DNA from: Jatrophihabitans sp964252635
GTDB taxonomy: Bacteria; Actinomycetota; Actinomycetes; Mycobacteriales; Jatrophihabitantaceae
DNA: 64,000 nt
Assembly: GCF_964252635.1 (NCBI RefSeq)
Contig: NZ_CAXUNP010000001.1
Coordinates: 1 to 64,000 of the forward strand
Direction of reading: 5' to 3'
The translations under genes were made by a program, and so were the position numbers. The notes below the pieces were generated by a model, which did no database searches, was not told where the DNA came from, and saw nothing but the letters and a program-made list of their open reading frames with translations. Positions 51,501 through 58,605 of this stretch are shown here, in pieces. Position 1 is the stretch's first letter. Each line of letters opens with the position of its first letter.

Positions 51501-52034
51501 GACCTGCACGCCTCGCGGCGCGACGCGCTCTGGGGCGCGGGCGCGGCCGCCACCGCCCGCCCCGGCCAGCTCGACCTCGCCGTCTTCGACGAGACCCCGC
51601 CGACCCAGCTGCCGCCGATGACCGGGCCCGAGCAGCTCATCGCCGACATGTGGTCCACCCACGTCACGCCCGACGTCTACCCCACCGCGCTGATCCGGCC
51701 CCGCCTGGCCGCGCTGGGCATCGTCACCGCCACCGCGCTGCACGACGTGCCCAACCGCACGCGGGTCACCATCGGCGGCGTCGTCACGCACCGGCAGCGC
51801 CCGGCCACCGCGCGCGGCGTCACCTTCCTCAACATCGAGGACGAGACGGGCATGGTGAACGTCATCGTCGAGGAGACGGTGTGGCAGCGCTACCGCCGGG
51901 TCGCGCGCGAGTCCGGCGGGTTGCTCATCCGCGGCATGCTCGAGAACACCGCCGACGGCGTGATCAACGTGCTGGCCGAACGCATCGAGCGATTGCCGCT
52001 CGGGCTCAAGAACACCTCGCGGGACTTCCGATGA
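48582..52034 (+). CDS. dnaE2: Error-prone DNA polymerase III alpha subunit DnaE2
   Basis: A 1150-residue C-family polymerase. The PHP domain begins with FAELHAHSSFSFLDGASSPE and TLTDHDGVYG. The polymerase active site holds PDIDLDIESDRREEAIQYVY, and CQGRGSAANS precedes it. A C-terminal OB domain shows VTIGGVVTHRQRPATARGVTFLNIEDETG. Its own SOS box separates it from the replicative DnaE1. It carries out damage-induced translesion synthesis with ImuA' and ImuB, which are encoded 5.8 kb upstream on the same strand. Confidence 0.95.
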   Translation: MGWENPEIPWRELERRLSGRALPPDADPSGQRIPFPGAQVRGDGGDSPAWSRKREHYEAPPLERLGTQVPFAELHAHSSFSFLDGASSPEELVEEAVRLGLESLTLTDHDGVYGLVRFSEAAEELGLPTGFGAELSLDVARPPTQSERMVAARVGVPDPPGQHLLALARDPEGYARLSRTLGRAHLRGGDKGRPSYDDLEALGAEADGHWLVLTGCRKGAVRQALDRPRSDGGGIVGARRALDELVQTFGRDNVAVELIHEFDPLADERYEVLATLADEFGLPVVATSAAHYHGPPRRPLATAMAAVRARSSLDDLDGWLPSWSGQHLRSGEEMAQRFARWPDAVANAARLGKEISFSLQLIAPDLPPFRCPDGLDEMGYLRRLTDEGFERRFAGTPHAARARDIIEHELETIEDLHFPGYFLVVWDIARFCRSQGILCQGRGSAANSAVCFALDITAVDPVFYDLMFERFLAPERGEPPDIDLDIESDRREEAIQYVYELHGREHAAQVANVITYRPKSAVRDVAKALGYSTGQQDAWSKEIEQGYYWAYTTDNGTLPPTTQTTEQELADVPPEVVRLAAELQDAPRHLGIHSGGMVMCDRPVIEVCPVEWGRMENRTVLQWDKDDCAQIGLVKFDLLGLGMLSAIQYSFELITSHHGVTYELQTIPKEAPCVYEMLQAADTVGVFQVESRAQMATLPRLRPEKFYDLACEVALIRPGPIQGDSVHPFIRRKNGEEPVTFPHPALEPALARTYGIPLFQEQLMQIAVGVADFSPAEADKLRRAMGSKRGKDKIDAMRIRLYDGMAGNGITGELADEIYERIRAFAAFGFAESHSISFALLVYASSWLKRHYPAAFCAALLNAQPMGFYSPQSLVHDAKRHGVEVRGPSLTSSRSNASLEPADGASQCPCLDAPQPAVRMGLSSVRTIGTDDAERIVAARDADGPFTSMADVARRVGLTAEQVEALATAGAFADLHASRRDALWGAGAAATARPGQLDLAVFDETPPTQLPPMTGPEQLIADMWSTHVTPDVYPTALIRPRLAALGIVTATALHDVPNRTRVTIGGVVTHRQRPATARGVTFLNIEDETGMVNVIVEETVWQRYRRVARESGGLLIRGMLENTADGVINVLAERIERLPLGLKNTSRDFR

Positions 52035-52044
52035 CGACCTCCGG

Positions 52045-52093
52045 GATCGACTGCGGCTCGTGGTCGGGAACCGGCCACGAGCCGCAGTCGATC
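52045..52093. repeat. Long palindrome between dnaE2 and the radical SAM gene
   Basis: A 23-bp stem (52045-52067 with 52071-52093) with a single T-G position and the loop gaa. It begins 11 bp after the dnaE2 stop and ends 17 bp before the radical SAM ATG. It may end dnaE2 transcription or protect the transcript. The arm begins GATCGACTGCGGCTCGTGG. Confidence 0.8.
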
Positions 52094-52110
52094 TGCATCG
52101 GGGTGCGGCG

Positions 52111-53511
52111 ATGACCGAGGCGTTCCGGTGGAAGACCGTCGACGACGGTGAGCCGGCGCTGTTCGGCGTCGACGACCTCGTGGCACCGGTGCAGGGCACG
52201 GGGCGGATGTCCGACCTCGAATTCCTGCACGTCACCGCCAAACGCATCCTCAACCACGTCCCGCCCGGGTCGCGTGCACCGAGCAACTGGACGATCAACG
52301 TCTACCGCGGCTGCAGCCATGCGTGCACGTACTGCCTGGCGGGCGAGACACCGGTCCTCATGGCCGACGGACGCACCAAGCCGATCCGCGACGTCCGTGC
52401 CGGCGACCACGTCTACGGCACCACAGCACAGGGCACGCAGCGCCACCTCGTCCCGACCGACGTCCTCGACCACTGGCCGACGGTCAAACCCGGCCACCGG
52501 ATCACGCTCGAGGACGGCACCGAGATCACCGCGAGCGCCGACCACCGCTTCCTCACCGACCACGGCTGGCGTCATGTGACCGAGTTCGGACCGGGAACGC
52601 GGCTCGTGCGTCCCACGCCCGACGGTATGCAGACGCGCGGGCCCGAACCCGCGCGTCTGCATACCGTCGTCGTCCACATAGCCCCGCTGCGCGGCGAGAT
52701 GCCCATGTACGACATCACGACCGGGACCGGCGACTTCATCGCCAACGGTGTAGTGAGCCACAACTGCTTCGCCCGGCCGACGCACACCTACCTCGGGCTG
52801 AACCTCGGGGAGGACTTCGACAGCAAGATCGTCGTCAAGATCAACGCCGTCGAACGGGTGCGTGCCGAGCTCGCCGACCCGACGTGGGCCGGCGAGTCGG
52901 TCGCCATGGGCACCAATACCGACCCCTACCAGCGCGCCGAGGCGAAGTACCGCCTGACCCGTGGCGTCGTCGAGGCCCTGGCCGAGCGGGGCAACCCGTT
53001 CTCGATCCTCACCAAGTCTCCGCTCGTCACCCGCGACCTCGACCTCATCGCCGAGGCCGCGAAGCACGCCGACGTTCGTGTCAACTTCTCGCTCGGGACG
53101 CTGGACCCGCGCGTCTGGCGGGCCACCGAGCCCGGCGCCCCCGACCCCCGCCGGCGCGTGGACGCCATCCGGCGCCTGGCCGAGCGCGGGGTGCGCACCG
53201 GAGCGCTCATCGCGCCGGTGCTGCCGGGCCTCAGCGACTCCGAGCCGCAGCTGCGTGCCGTGGTCACCGCCGTGCGCGAGGCCGGCGGCGAGATCCTCGG
53301 GTTGGGGCCGCTGTACCTGCGCCGGGGCACCCGCGAGCACTTCCTCACGTGGCTCGCGACCCACGACCCCGAACTGCACGCCGACTACCTCCGCCGGTAC
53401 GCGACCTCGGACTACGCCCCGGCGCGGTACCTCGAGACCCTGTACGCACGTGCCGGTCTCACGCGTCGGGGGTGGGCCTCAGGTCCGGCGCGGGTGCGGG
53501 CGCGGTCGTGA
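52111..53511 (+). CDS. Rv2578c family radical SAM protein interrupted by an intein
   Basis: A 466-residue precursor. The N-extein (1-74) ends ...NVYRGCSHACTY. A mini-intein (75-218) follows, then the C-extein (219-466) begins CFARPTH. Splicing gives a 322-residue radical SAM enzyme, and the cluster motif CxxxCxxC is completed only by the +1 cysteine of the C-extein. The closest known functional relatives are SplB-like radical SAM proteins, but the reaction of this family is unknown. Start ATG at 52111 follows a weak GGGGTG; in-frame coding begins earlier but reads through the palindrome. The neighbour is dnaE2, which suggests, but does not show, a DNA-damage role. Confidence 0.92.
   Translation: MTEAFRWKTVDDGEPALFGVDDLVAPVQGTGRMSDLEFLHVTAKRILNHVPPGSRAPSNWTINVYRGCSHACTYCLAGETPVLMADGRTKPIRDVRAGDHVYGTTAQGTQRHLVPTDVLDHWPTVKPGHRITLEDGTEITASADHRFLTDHGWRHVTEFGPGTRLVRPTPDGMQTRGPEPARLHTVVVHIAPLRGEMPMYDITTGTGDFIANGVVSHNCFARPTHTYLGLNLGEDFDSKIVVKINAVERVRAELADPTWAGESVAMGTNTDPYQRAEAKYRLTRGVVEALAERGNPFSILTKSPLVTRDLDLIAEAAKHADVRVNFSLGTLDPRVWRATEPGAPDPRRRVDAIRRLAERGVRTGALIAPVLPGLSDSEPQLRAVVTAVREAGGEILGLGPLYLRRGTREHFLTWLATHDPELHADYLRRYATSDYAPARYLETLYARAGLTRRGWASGPARVRARS
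52333..52764 (+). other. Mini-intein without homing endonuclease
   Basis: 144 codons. Block A is CLAGETPVLMADGRTKPIRD with the splice cysteine at residue 75. Block B has TASADHRFLTDHGW with the TxxH motif. Blocks F and G are MYDITTGTGDFIANGVVSHN, ending in His-Asn, followed by Cys+1. No LAGLIDADG domain is present between B and F. Instead, a palindrome at 52620-52669 occupies that linker. Confidence 0.92.
52620..52669. repeat. Perfect 22-bp palindrome inside the intein coding sequence
   Basis: The arms 52620-52641 and 52648-52669 are perfectly complementary, with the 6-nt loop cccgaa. The arm begins CGACGGTATGCAGACGCGC. The element encodes about residues 170-187 (DGMQTRGPEPARLHTV) in the linker between splicing blocks B and F. 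It is related to the palindrome after imuB. Confidence 0.9.
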
Positions 53512-53517
53512 TCCCGG

Positions 53518-53901
53518 TCAGCTGACCTGGGCCGAGATCGCCGGGGTGTCGATGAGCGACCACACACGGTCGATCCGGCCGGACCGGAAGCGGTAGAAGA
53601 CGTGCTCGGCGAACTCCACGTGCCGGCCCTGCACCGGGAGGCCGAAGTAGTCGGTCGCCGGGACGCAGTCGAACCAGAGCCGGGCGGCGACGGTGTCGTC
53701 CTGCACGACCAGCAGCTCGATCCGGAACACCAGGTCGGGGATCGCGGCGACGTCGGCCCTGAGCATCCGGGCGTAGTCGTCCCGGGTGATCGGGGCGCCG
53801 TTGTACTGCAGGTCGTCGTGCACGAAGTTGCTCAGATCCTCGAACCGGCGCTCGTTGAGAACCGTGAGGTAGCCGCGGTAGGTGACTTCCAGGTCGTCCA
53901 T
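53518..53901 (-). CDS. SnoaL-like ester cyclase family protein
   Basis: A 127-residue NTF2-fold protein of the SnoaL-like polyketide cyclase group. Typical features are YLTVLNERRFEDLSNFVHDD, DLVFRIELLVVQDDTVAARLWF and VEFAEHVFYRFRSGRIDRVWSLID. The ATG at 53901 has GAGGGAG 5 nt upstream; a GTG at 53928 is possible. Many such proteins have unknown substrates, and no polyketide genes lie nearby. It converges with the radical SAM gene, 6 bp away. Confidence 0.82.
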   Translation of the reverse strand: MDDLEVTYRGYLTVLNERRFEDLSNFVHDDLQYNGAPITRDDYARMLRADVAAIPDLVFRIELLVVQDDTVAARLWFDCVPATDYFGLPVQGRHVEFAEHVFYRFRSGRIDRVWSLIDTPAISAQVS

Positions 53902-54038
53902 GGCGTCTCCCTCGAGGGTCTGCGTCACGTGCGGGGAACCGGGCTGCCCAGTGTCCCCGGTCCCGGCCGACCCTGGCGCCGGCCGACCGACTACGGCAGG
54001 GTGGTAGCCCCTACCGGTCGAGCTGGGCGAGGTGCACC

Positions 54039-54491
54039 ATGATCATCTCCGACATCCTGCGCTACAAGACGTCGTCCGGGGGCTCGGATCGGCCCGGCCT
54101 GGTCACCATCGCACCGGGCGACACGGTCGCGGACCTCGTCGCCACGCTGGCGCGGCACAACGTCGGCGCGCTGGTCGTCGTCGACGGAGACGGCGGCAGC
54201 GTCGCCGGTATCGCGTCCGAGCGCGACGTGGTCCGCCGGCTCGCCGACCACGGCAACGACCTGCTGGCACAACCGGTCTCCAGCATCATGACGACGACGG
54301 TCGCCAGCTGCGCGAGCACCGAGGGCGTCGACGACGTCGCCGGAACCATGACCGAACGGCGCATCCGGCACATGCCCGTGATCGACGACGACCGTCTCGT
54401 CGGCATCGTCTCCATCGGTGACGTCGTGTCCAGCCGGATCCGTCAGCTCGAACACGACCGGGGCCAGCTGGAGCAGTACATCTCCAGCTGA
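54039..54491 (+). CDS. CBS domain pair protein
   Basis: A 150-residue protein made of two CBS domains (about 18-75 and 85-140). The repeats are visible as TVADLVATLARHNVGALVVV ... GIASERDVVRRLADHG and CASTEGVDDVAGTMTERRIRHMPVIDDDRLVGIVSIGDVV. CBS pairs bind adenine nucleotides and sense energy state. There is no effector domain attached. The ATG follows gcgaggtgcacc, a moderate ribosome site. It converges with the pentapeptide-repeat gene. Confidence 0.9.
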   Translation: MIISDILRYKTSSGGSDRPGLVTIAPGDTVADLVATLARHNVGALVVVDGDGGSVAGIASERDVVRRLADHGNDLLAQPVSSIMTTTVASCASTEGVDDVAGTMTERRIRHMPVIDDDRLVGIVSIGDVVSSRIRQLEHDRGQLEQYISS

Positions 54492-54510
54492 CCCCCGGGC
54501 ACGCATCAGG

Positions 54511-55776
54511 TCACTTGCAACGGTTGCGCACGATCCCGTCGACGCACTTGGTGTGGGCGAAGATCGCGTGGCTGAACACCGCGCCCTTCACCGTCGCCCG
54601 GTTGAGCACCGCCCGGCTGAGGATGGCGCCGGCGAAGTCGGCACCGGTGAGGTTGGCCCGGTCGAAGTTGACCCCGGACAGGTCCGCCCCGCGGAAGTCC
54701 GCACCGCTGAGGTCGGCGTTGGCGAACGTCGCACCGGCCAGGTTGGCATGCGCGAACCCGGCGTTCTTCCCGAGCACGTTGGCGGCCTGCAACGAACGCA
54801 GCGTCGCCCCGGTGAACATCGCGCCGGTCAGGTCCGCGCGGTAGAACTTGGCGTGGTCGAGCACCCCACCGGTGAAGTCGGCGAAGCGCAGCGAACCCTG
54901 CGTGAGGTCCACCCGGTTCCCGATGACGTTGCGGCCCTGCACGCTCGACAGGTCGGCGCGGAAGGCCCGCAGCCCGGTGAGGTCGGCGGACGTGAGGTCG
55001 GCGCCGTGGAACACGGCCTGCCACACGTTCGCGAACCGCAACGAGGCCCCGGACAGGTCGGCTGCGGTGAAGACCGTCTGCGCGAGGTTCTTGCCGTCGC
55101 AATCGGCGCCGGGTACGACCTGGCAGCCGTTGACGAGGCGGCCGGCCCGCAGCGCGATGAACAGCGTGGCCGAGTGCAGCGTGCCCGAGACACCCGGGAC
55201 CGCGCCGCTCGTGGCGATGCCGGTCTCGGTCGCAAGACCTGTGGTGACCGACGACGCCGAGGCGACGGTGAAGGACAACCGGCCGGATGTCAGCGACGGG
55301 CCCGAGAGGGTCAGCGCGTGACGCACGCCGTCGGCACCGAGCAGCACGGCGTCCAGCGAGCCGGCGAGCGGGTCCGACGTCCAGCGGTTGATGAAGGCCG
55401 ACAGGCTCTGGCGGCCCGACCCGGACGTCGAGGTCAGCGAGCTCGCCGGCGCGTACAGGACGAGGTTGCGGCCGGTCGCCATCGTGACGTCGGCGGTGAG
55501 GCGGTAGACGACGGTCGGGTTGCCCTTGGTCACTGACACGGCCGAGACGTCGCTGCCGGAGCCCGAGCCGCTGCCGGTGCCGGTGCCGCTCTCCGCGTAC
55601 CCCGCGTTGCTCGCCGGTGTCGCCGTCGTCCGGCTGGTCGGTGCGGGGCTCGAGGACGGGTGGGCCGGCGCGGCGTCGGCACTGTGGCCGAGGCCGGTCG
55701 ACATCCGACCGGACAGCACGGACAGCGCGACCACGGCCGCGACGACGGCCGCGACGATGGTGACGAGCCGCTTCAC
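54511..55776 (-). CDS. Secreted pentapeptide-repeat protein
   Basis: A 421-residue protein with an N-terminal hydrophobic signal or anchor (VTIVAAVVAAVVALSVL), a Ser/Thr/Gly-rich linker, a beta-rich middle, and a pentapeptide-repeat solenoid from about residue 220 to 410. The A(D/N)LxX pattern is clear in ADLSGADFRGADLSGVNF and ANLTGADFAGAIL. Cysteine pairs flank the solenoid (GCQVVPGADC and KCVDGIVRNRC), which fits an extracytoplasmic location. Its GTG overlaps the stop of the 54-aa membrane protein (GTGA). It is the last gene of the GH8-GT2 operon. Its role is unknown. Confidence 0.87.
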   Translation of the reverse strand: MKRLVTIVAAVVAAVVALSVLSGRMSTGLGHSADAAPAHPSSSPAPTSRTTATPASNAGYAESGTGTGSGSGSGSDVSAVSVTKGNPTVVYRLTADVTMATGRNLVLYAPASSLTSTSGSGRQSLSAFINRWTSDPLAGSLDAVLLGADGVRHALTLSGPSLTSGRLSFTVASASSVTTGLATETGIATSGAVPGVSGTLHSATLFIALRAGRLVNGCQVVPGADCDGKNLAQTVFTAADLSGASLRFANVWQAVFHGADLTSADLTGLRAFRADLSSVQGRNVIGNRVDLTQGSLRFADFTGGVLDHAKFYRADLTGAMFTGATLRSLQAANVLGKNAGFAHANLAGATFANADLSGADFRGADLSGVNFDRANLTGADFAGAILSRAVLNRATVKGAVFSHAIFAHTKCVDGIVRNRCK

Positions 55777-55937
55777 GGCTTGAGCCCGTGGTCGGGGCGG
55801 AACAGGCGGTAGCCCATGTCCAGCACGGTGATCAGGGTGAGCACGGTGAGCAGACGCCAGCCCACGAGCAGGGCGACGTAGGCCGAGTGCGGGGCACCGT
55901 CGCGGATGCCGCCGAGCAGGGATTCGAACCAGGTCAT
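55773..55937 (-). CDS. 54-residue single-TM protein of the GT2 operon
   Basis: A 54-residue protein with one membrane helix, AYVALLVGWRLLTVLTLITVLDMGYRLF in outline (about residues 19-41), between a short polar start (MTWFESLLGGIRDG) and a basic end. Its ATG overlaps the glycosyltransferase stop (ATGA), and its TGA overlaps the next start (GTGA). Both overlaps imply coupled translation and argue for a real gene. Small accessory membrane subunits are common in processive synthase complexes. Confidence 0.75.
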   Translation of the reverse strand: MTWFESLLGGIRDGAPHSAYVALLVGWRLLTVLTLITVLDMGYRLFRPDHGLKP

Positions 55938-57172
55938 GACCGAACTGCCTTTCGCTCTGCCTCGTACTGGGCGGACCAGCCGTCGAAGCCTTGGTGGGTG
56001 AGGACCTTGAACCAGCAGCGCACCCAGCAGGCGAGGCGCAGCCAGAGGAACAGCTCCGGGACGATCAAGGTCCCGGCAAGGAAGAGGTCGCGCTTGCGAC
56101 GGTTGGGCATCGCACCGGCGAGCCGGAGGTTCAGCAGCGACGCCCAGACGGGCGGGAAGATCCACACCCAGTACCAGGTGAATGCCGCGAGCAGCCACGC
56201 CGCGAACAGCTGCACGACGAACATCGCGCGCAGGCTGAAGTCCAGCAGCATCTTCGACTGCAGGCGCCACGGGTAGCGGGTGCTGGCGTCGCGCAGGCCC
56301 CGCCGATCGTGCAGCAGCTTCGCCAGCCCGTAGTCCCACTTGCTGCGCTGGCCCCACAGAGACCGGATGGCGGTCATCGGGCCGGCGTAGGCGCGCGCCT
56401 CGGCGGAGACCCGCACCTTCCAGCCGGCGTCCTTGAGCTGCCAGGTGAGCTCCATGTCCTCGACGAGGGTCGTCGTGGTCCACGGGCTCTCGCGGTCGTC
56501 GCGGGCCGCGACCTGGGCCAGGGCCGAGGTACGGAACAGCGACGCCTGGCCGCCCAGCACGTACGTCTCGCGCTTGCGGTGCAGCAGGTCGTCGATCCAG
56601 CCCGCGAACTCGAGCCGCTGCGCGAACACGAGCAGCGATGCGATCGGTCCCTGCTTGTCGGCGGACGGCTGGTCGAAGGTGTACCGCGCCATGACGCCGG
56701 CGAGCTTGTCGTCGGCCTGCAGCTCGTCGCGCAGCTGCCGGATGCAGTCGGGGTCGAGCCGGGTGTCGGCGTCCACGCCCAGCCAGTACGGGTGCTGCTG
56801 TCCGACGATCCCCCACGACTCGATCAGGGCGCCGACCTTCTTGTGCTTGTTGTCGGGCATGTCGACGACGTCGACGTCACCGAAGGAACGGGCGATGGCC
56901 GCGGTGCGGTCGGTCGAGTTGTTGACGATGACGACGATGCGGTCCGGCGGCAGCGTCTGGCGCTGCAGGTCGGTGATGACGTCGGCGATCCCGGCCTCCT
57001 CGTTGTGCGCCGGCACGACGGCGACCACGCCGCTCGTCGGGCGGCCGACCGGCTGCGCCGTCATCGCCTGCGGCGTCGTCTCCTCCGGCAGGGGGACTCG
57101 CACGACGCGGCGACGCGGCGTGCCGAGCCGGTTGGCGGTGCTGGGCGTGGGCCCGGGCAGGGTGGCGGTCAT
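55934..57172 (-). CDS. Membrane glycosyltransferase family 2, processive type
   Basis: A 412-residue GT2 enzyme. The GT-A domain shows VVAVVPAHNEEAGIADVI, the donor-site aspartates in LGVDADTRLD, the base region VEDMELTWQLKDAG and a QRSKW motif equivalent to the QxxRW of processive synthases. Two or more C-terminal membrane segments follow (FVVQLFAAWLLAAFTWYWVW, LAGTLIVPELFLWLRLACW). With the GH8 gene directly upstream (TGATG overlap) the set resembles a bacterial beta-glucan or cellulose-like synthase operon, but PilZ and BcsB are absent. The ribosome site AAGGAG lies 8 nt before the ATG. Confidence 0.9.
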   Translation of the reverse strand: MTATLPGPTPSTANRLGTPRRRVVRVPLPEETTPQAMTAQPVGRPTSGVVAVVPAHNEEAGIADVITDLQRQTLPPDRIVVIVNNSTDRTAAIARSFGDVDVVDMPDNKHKKVGALIESWGIVGQQHPYWLGVDADTRLDPDCIRQLRDELQADDKLAGVMARYTFDQPSADKQGPIASLLVFAQRLEFAGWIDDLLHRKRETYVLGGQASLFRTSALAQVAARDDRESPWTTTTLVEDMELTWQLKDAGWKVRVSAEARAYAGPMTAIRSLWGQRSKWDYGLAKLLHDRRGLRDASTRYPWRLQSKMLLDFSLRAMFVVQLFAAWLLAAFTWYWVWIFPPVWASLLNLRLAGAMPNRRKRDLFLAGTLIVPELFLWLRLACWVRCWFKVLTHQGFDGWSAQYEAERKAVRS

Positions 57173-58281
57173 CAGCAGGTCTCCTTCAGCGATCCGAAAA
57201 GCTCCGGGGCGAGGGCCAGCCAGGCCGCGCCGTAGTAGGTCGGGTAGTGCCGGTCCTGCGCCGCAGCGGCGGCGAGAGCCGTGGCCGCGCCGCGGCGGTC
57301 GCCGGCGGCGGTGCGTGCGGCGTACAGCGCCACGTCGGTGAGCGGGTGCCGCCAGGTCACGAGCGGCGCGCCGCTGAGGGTGCGCTCGCCGACCGCGCCG
57401 GGCGCTCCGAGTCGGCGCGCGTACGTCGCCGCGAGAGCCCGGTCGGACGCCGAGCACGAGGCCGCCAGCCGGATGATCAGGCGCGGGGCGTCGAGCCCGT
57501 ACTGCACCGGCTGCGAGCCGTCGGGTGCGCCGGTGGCGGTGGCGTCGCCGGCCTGCGCGTCGCCCGCCAGCGTTGCCCAGTCCGGCGGCAGCGGGAAGCG
57601 GGCCGCCAGGGAACGGTCGAGGCTGGCCGTGGCCGCGGCGACGGGGGTCCAGCCTGCGTTGCCGGTGAGCCGGGCCAGCAGACGGGCCTCACCGGAGACG
57701 ACGTAGCTCGGGTTGAGCGTCGCCGGGTCGGCGGTGGCCCAGGTACCGGCCACCACGAGGGCGCCGGGCGACGCGGTGACGGTCTCGTAGGTCAGTACGG
57801 AGTTGGCGATCGCGGTGCCGGCGGCCGTCCACGCCGGGCGGGCGAACAGGCGGCCCGCCTGGAGCAGGGCGATCGCCGCGTCCAGGTCGGCGTCCGGCGC
57901 CGGGTTGCGGTCGACGACGTGCCCGCTCGCCCAGTGGAAGGCGAGCAGGTGGTCCGGACGCTGCAGGTGGGCCTGGGTCCACGACCAGATGACCTGGAAA
58001 CGGGTGCGGTCGTGCTGGGCGACGGCGATCAGCATCGCGTAGGCCTGTCCCTCGGACACGGTGTCGCCACCCTGGTCACGACGCACGACCCGACCATCGG
58101 CGGCGACGTAACGCTGCAGGAACGTGCGTCCCGCTGCGTCCGTCGCCGCCGACGCGTGCGACGCCGGAGCGGCGCACCCGGTCGTGGCCACGACGATGCC
58201 CGCCGTCGCGGCGATGCAGGCCAGGGCCTGAACGCAGTGACGACTCCCCCGAAAAAGGGCATGCCGGGCTGACCGTGCCAT
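57172..58281 (-). CDS. Glycosyl hydrolase family 8 protein
   Basis: A 369-residue exported GH8 enzyme (endoglucanase, chitosanase or BcsZ-like). The proton donor glutamate lies in VSEGQAYAMLIAVAQHD, the conserved acidic residue in APDADLDAAIALLQAG, and HYPTYYGAAWLALA is near the end. The N-terminal signal (CIAATAGIVVATTGC) has an imperfect lipobox. The ATG has GGGGGAGGG about 7 nt upstream. It leads the four-gene overlapping operon. In cellulose systems such a hydrolase trims or edits the growing glucan; here that is inferred. Confidence 0.88.
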   Translation of the reverse strand: MARSARHALFRGSRHCVQALACIAATAGIVVATTGCAAPASHASAATDAAGRTFLQRYVAADGRVVRRDQGGDTVSEGQAYAMLIAVAQHDRTRFQVIWSWTQAHLQRPDHLLAFHWASGHVVDRNPAPDADLDAAIALLQAGRLFARPAWTAAGTAIANSVLTYETVTASPGALVVAGTWATADPATLNPSYVVSGEARLLARLTGNAGWTPVAAATASLDRSLAARFPLPPDWATLAGDAQAGDATATGAPDGSQPVQYGLDAPRLIIRLAASCSASDRALAATYARRLGAPGAVGERTLSGAPLVTWRHPLTDVALYAARTAAGDRRGAATALAAAAAQDRHYPTYYGAAWLALAPELFGSLKETC

Positions 58282-58605
58282 CAGGGTTTCCCTCCCCCAT
58301 GGAAGCCGTGATCGACGCTCGGCTGCGTTAGATCGACGTTATCTTCCGTGGAAGAGGTTGCACGAACAGACACTTGACGGCAAGTTCACACGGCCCAGGG
58401 CGCGTCGGAACCACGGGCATTCTGTCCGACTTCCTGCGCATTCGAGACGATAAATCCGGGACCATCGTCCCGTTCGGAACGGGTTGTTCGGCGTTCAGCA
58501 CCACCGACCCGGCATCACAACGGTCGATCCGGCGAAACCTGGTTCGGGACTTCCGTCCCTGGGTATTCTGCGAACTAACACCGATCAACAAACGCAGGAG
58601 GACGG
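58282..58605. promoter_or_regulatory. Divergent control region of GH8 operon and pilB
   Basis: This 324-bp non-coding region is less GC-rich than its surroundings. ATCGACG occurs at 58311-58317 and 58332-58338, 21 bp apart, in the GH8 promoter side. Two overlapping hairpins, GGGAC/GTCCC (58458-58471) and CCCGTT/AACGGG (58469-58483), are mutually exclusive. TATTCT (58565-58570) is a probable -10 box for pilB, and AGGAGG precedes its GTG. Confidence 0.5.

Noticed and set aside
55915..55940. T-arm-like GGTTCGAATCC on the minus strand, suggesting a tRNA
   Set aside because: No acceptor, D-arm or anticodon stem can be built around it, and it encodes the TWFESL start of the 54-residue membrane protein.
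58282..58605. Possible c-di-GMP riboswitch before the pilus or glucan genes
   Set aside because: None of the conserved c-di-GMP-I blocks (such as the GNRA-receptor and GCAAAGCC-like core) could be found.
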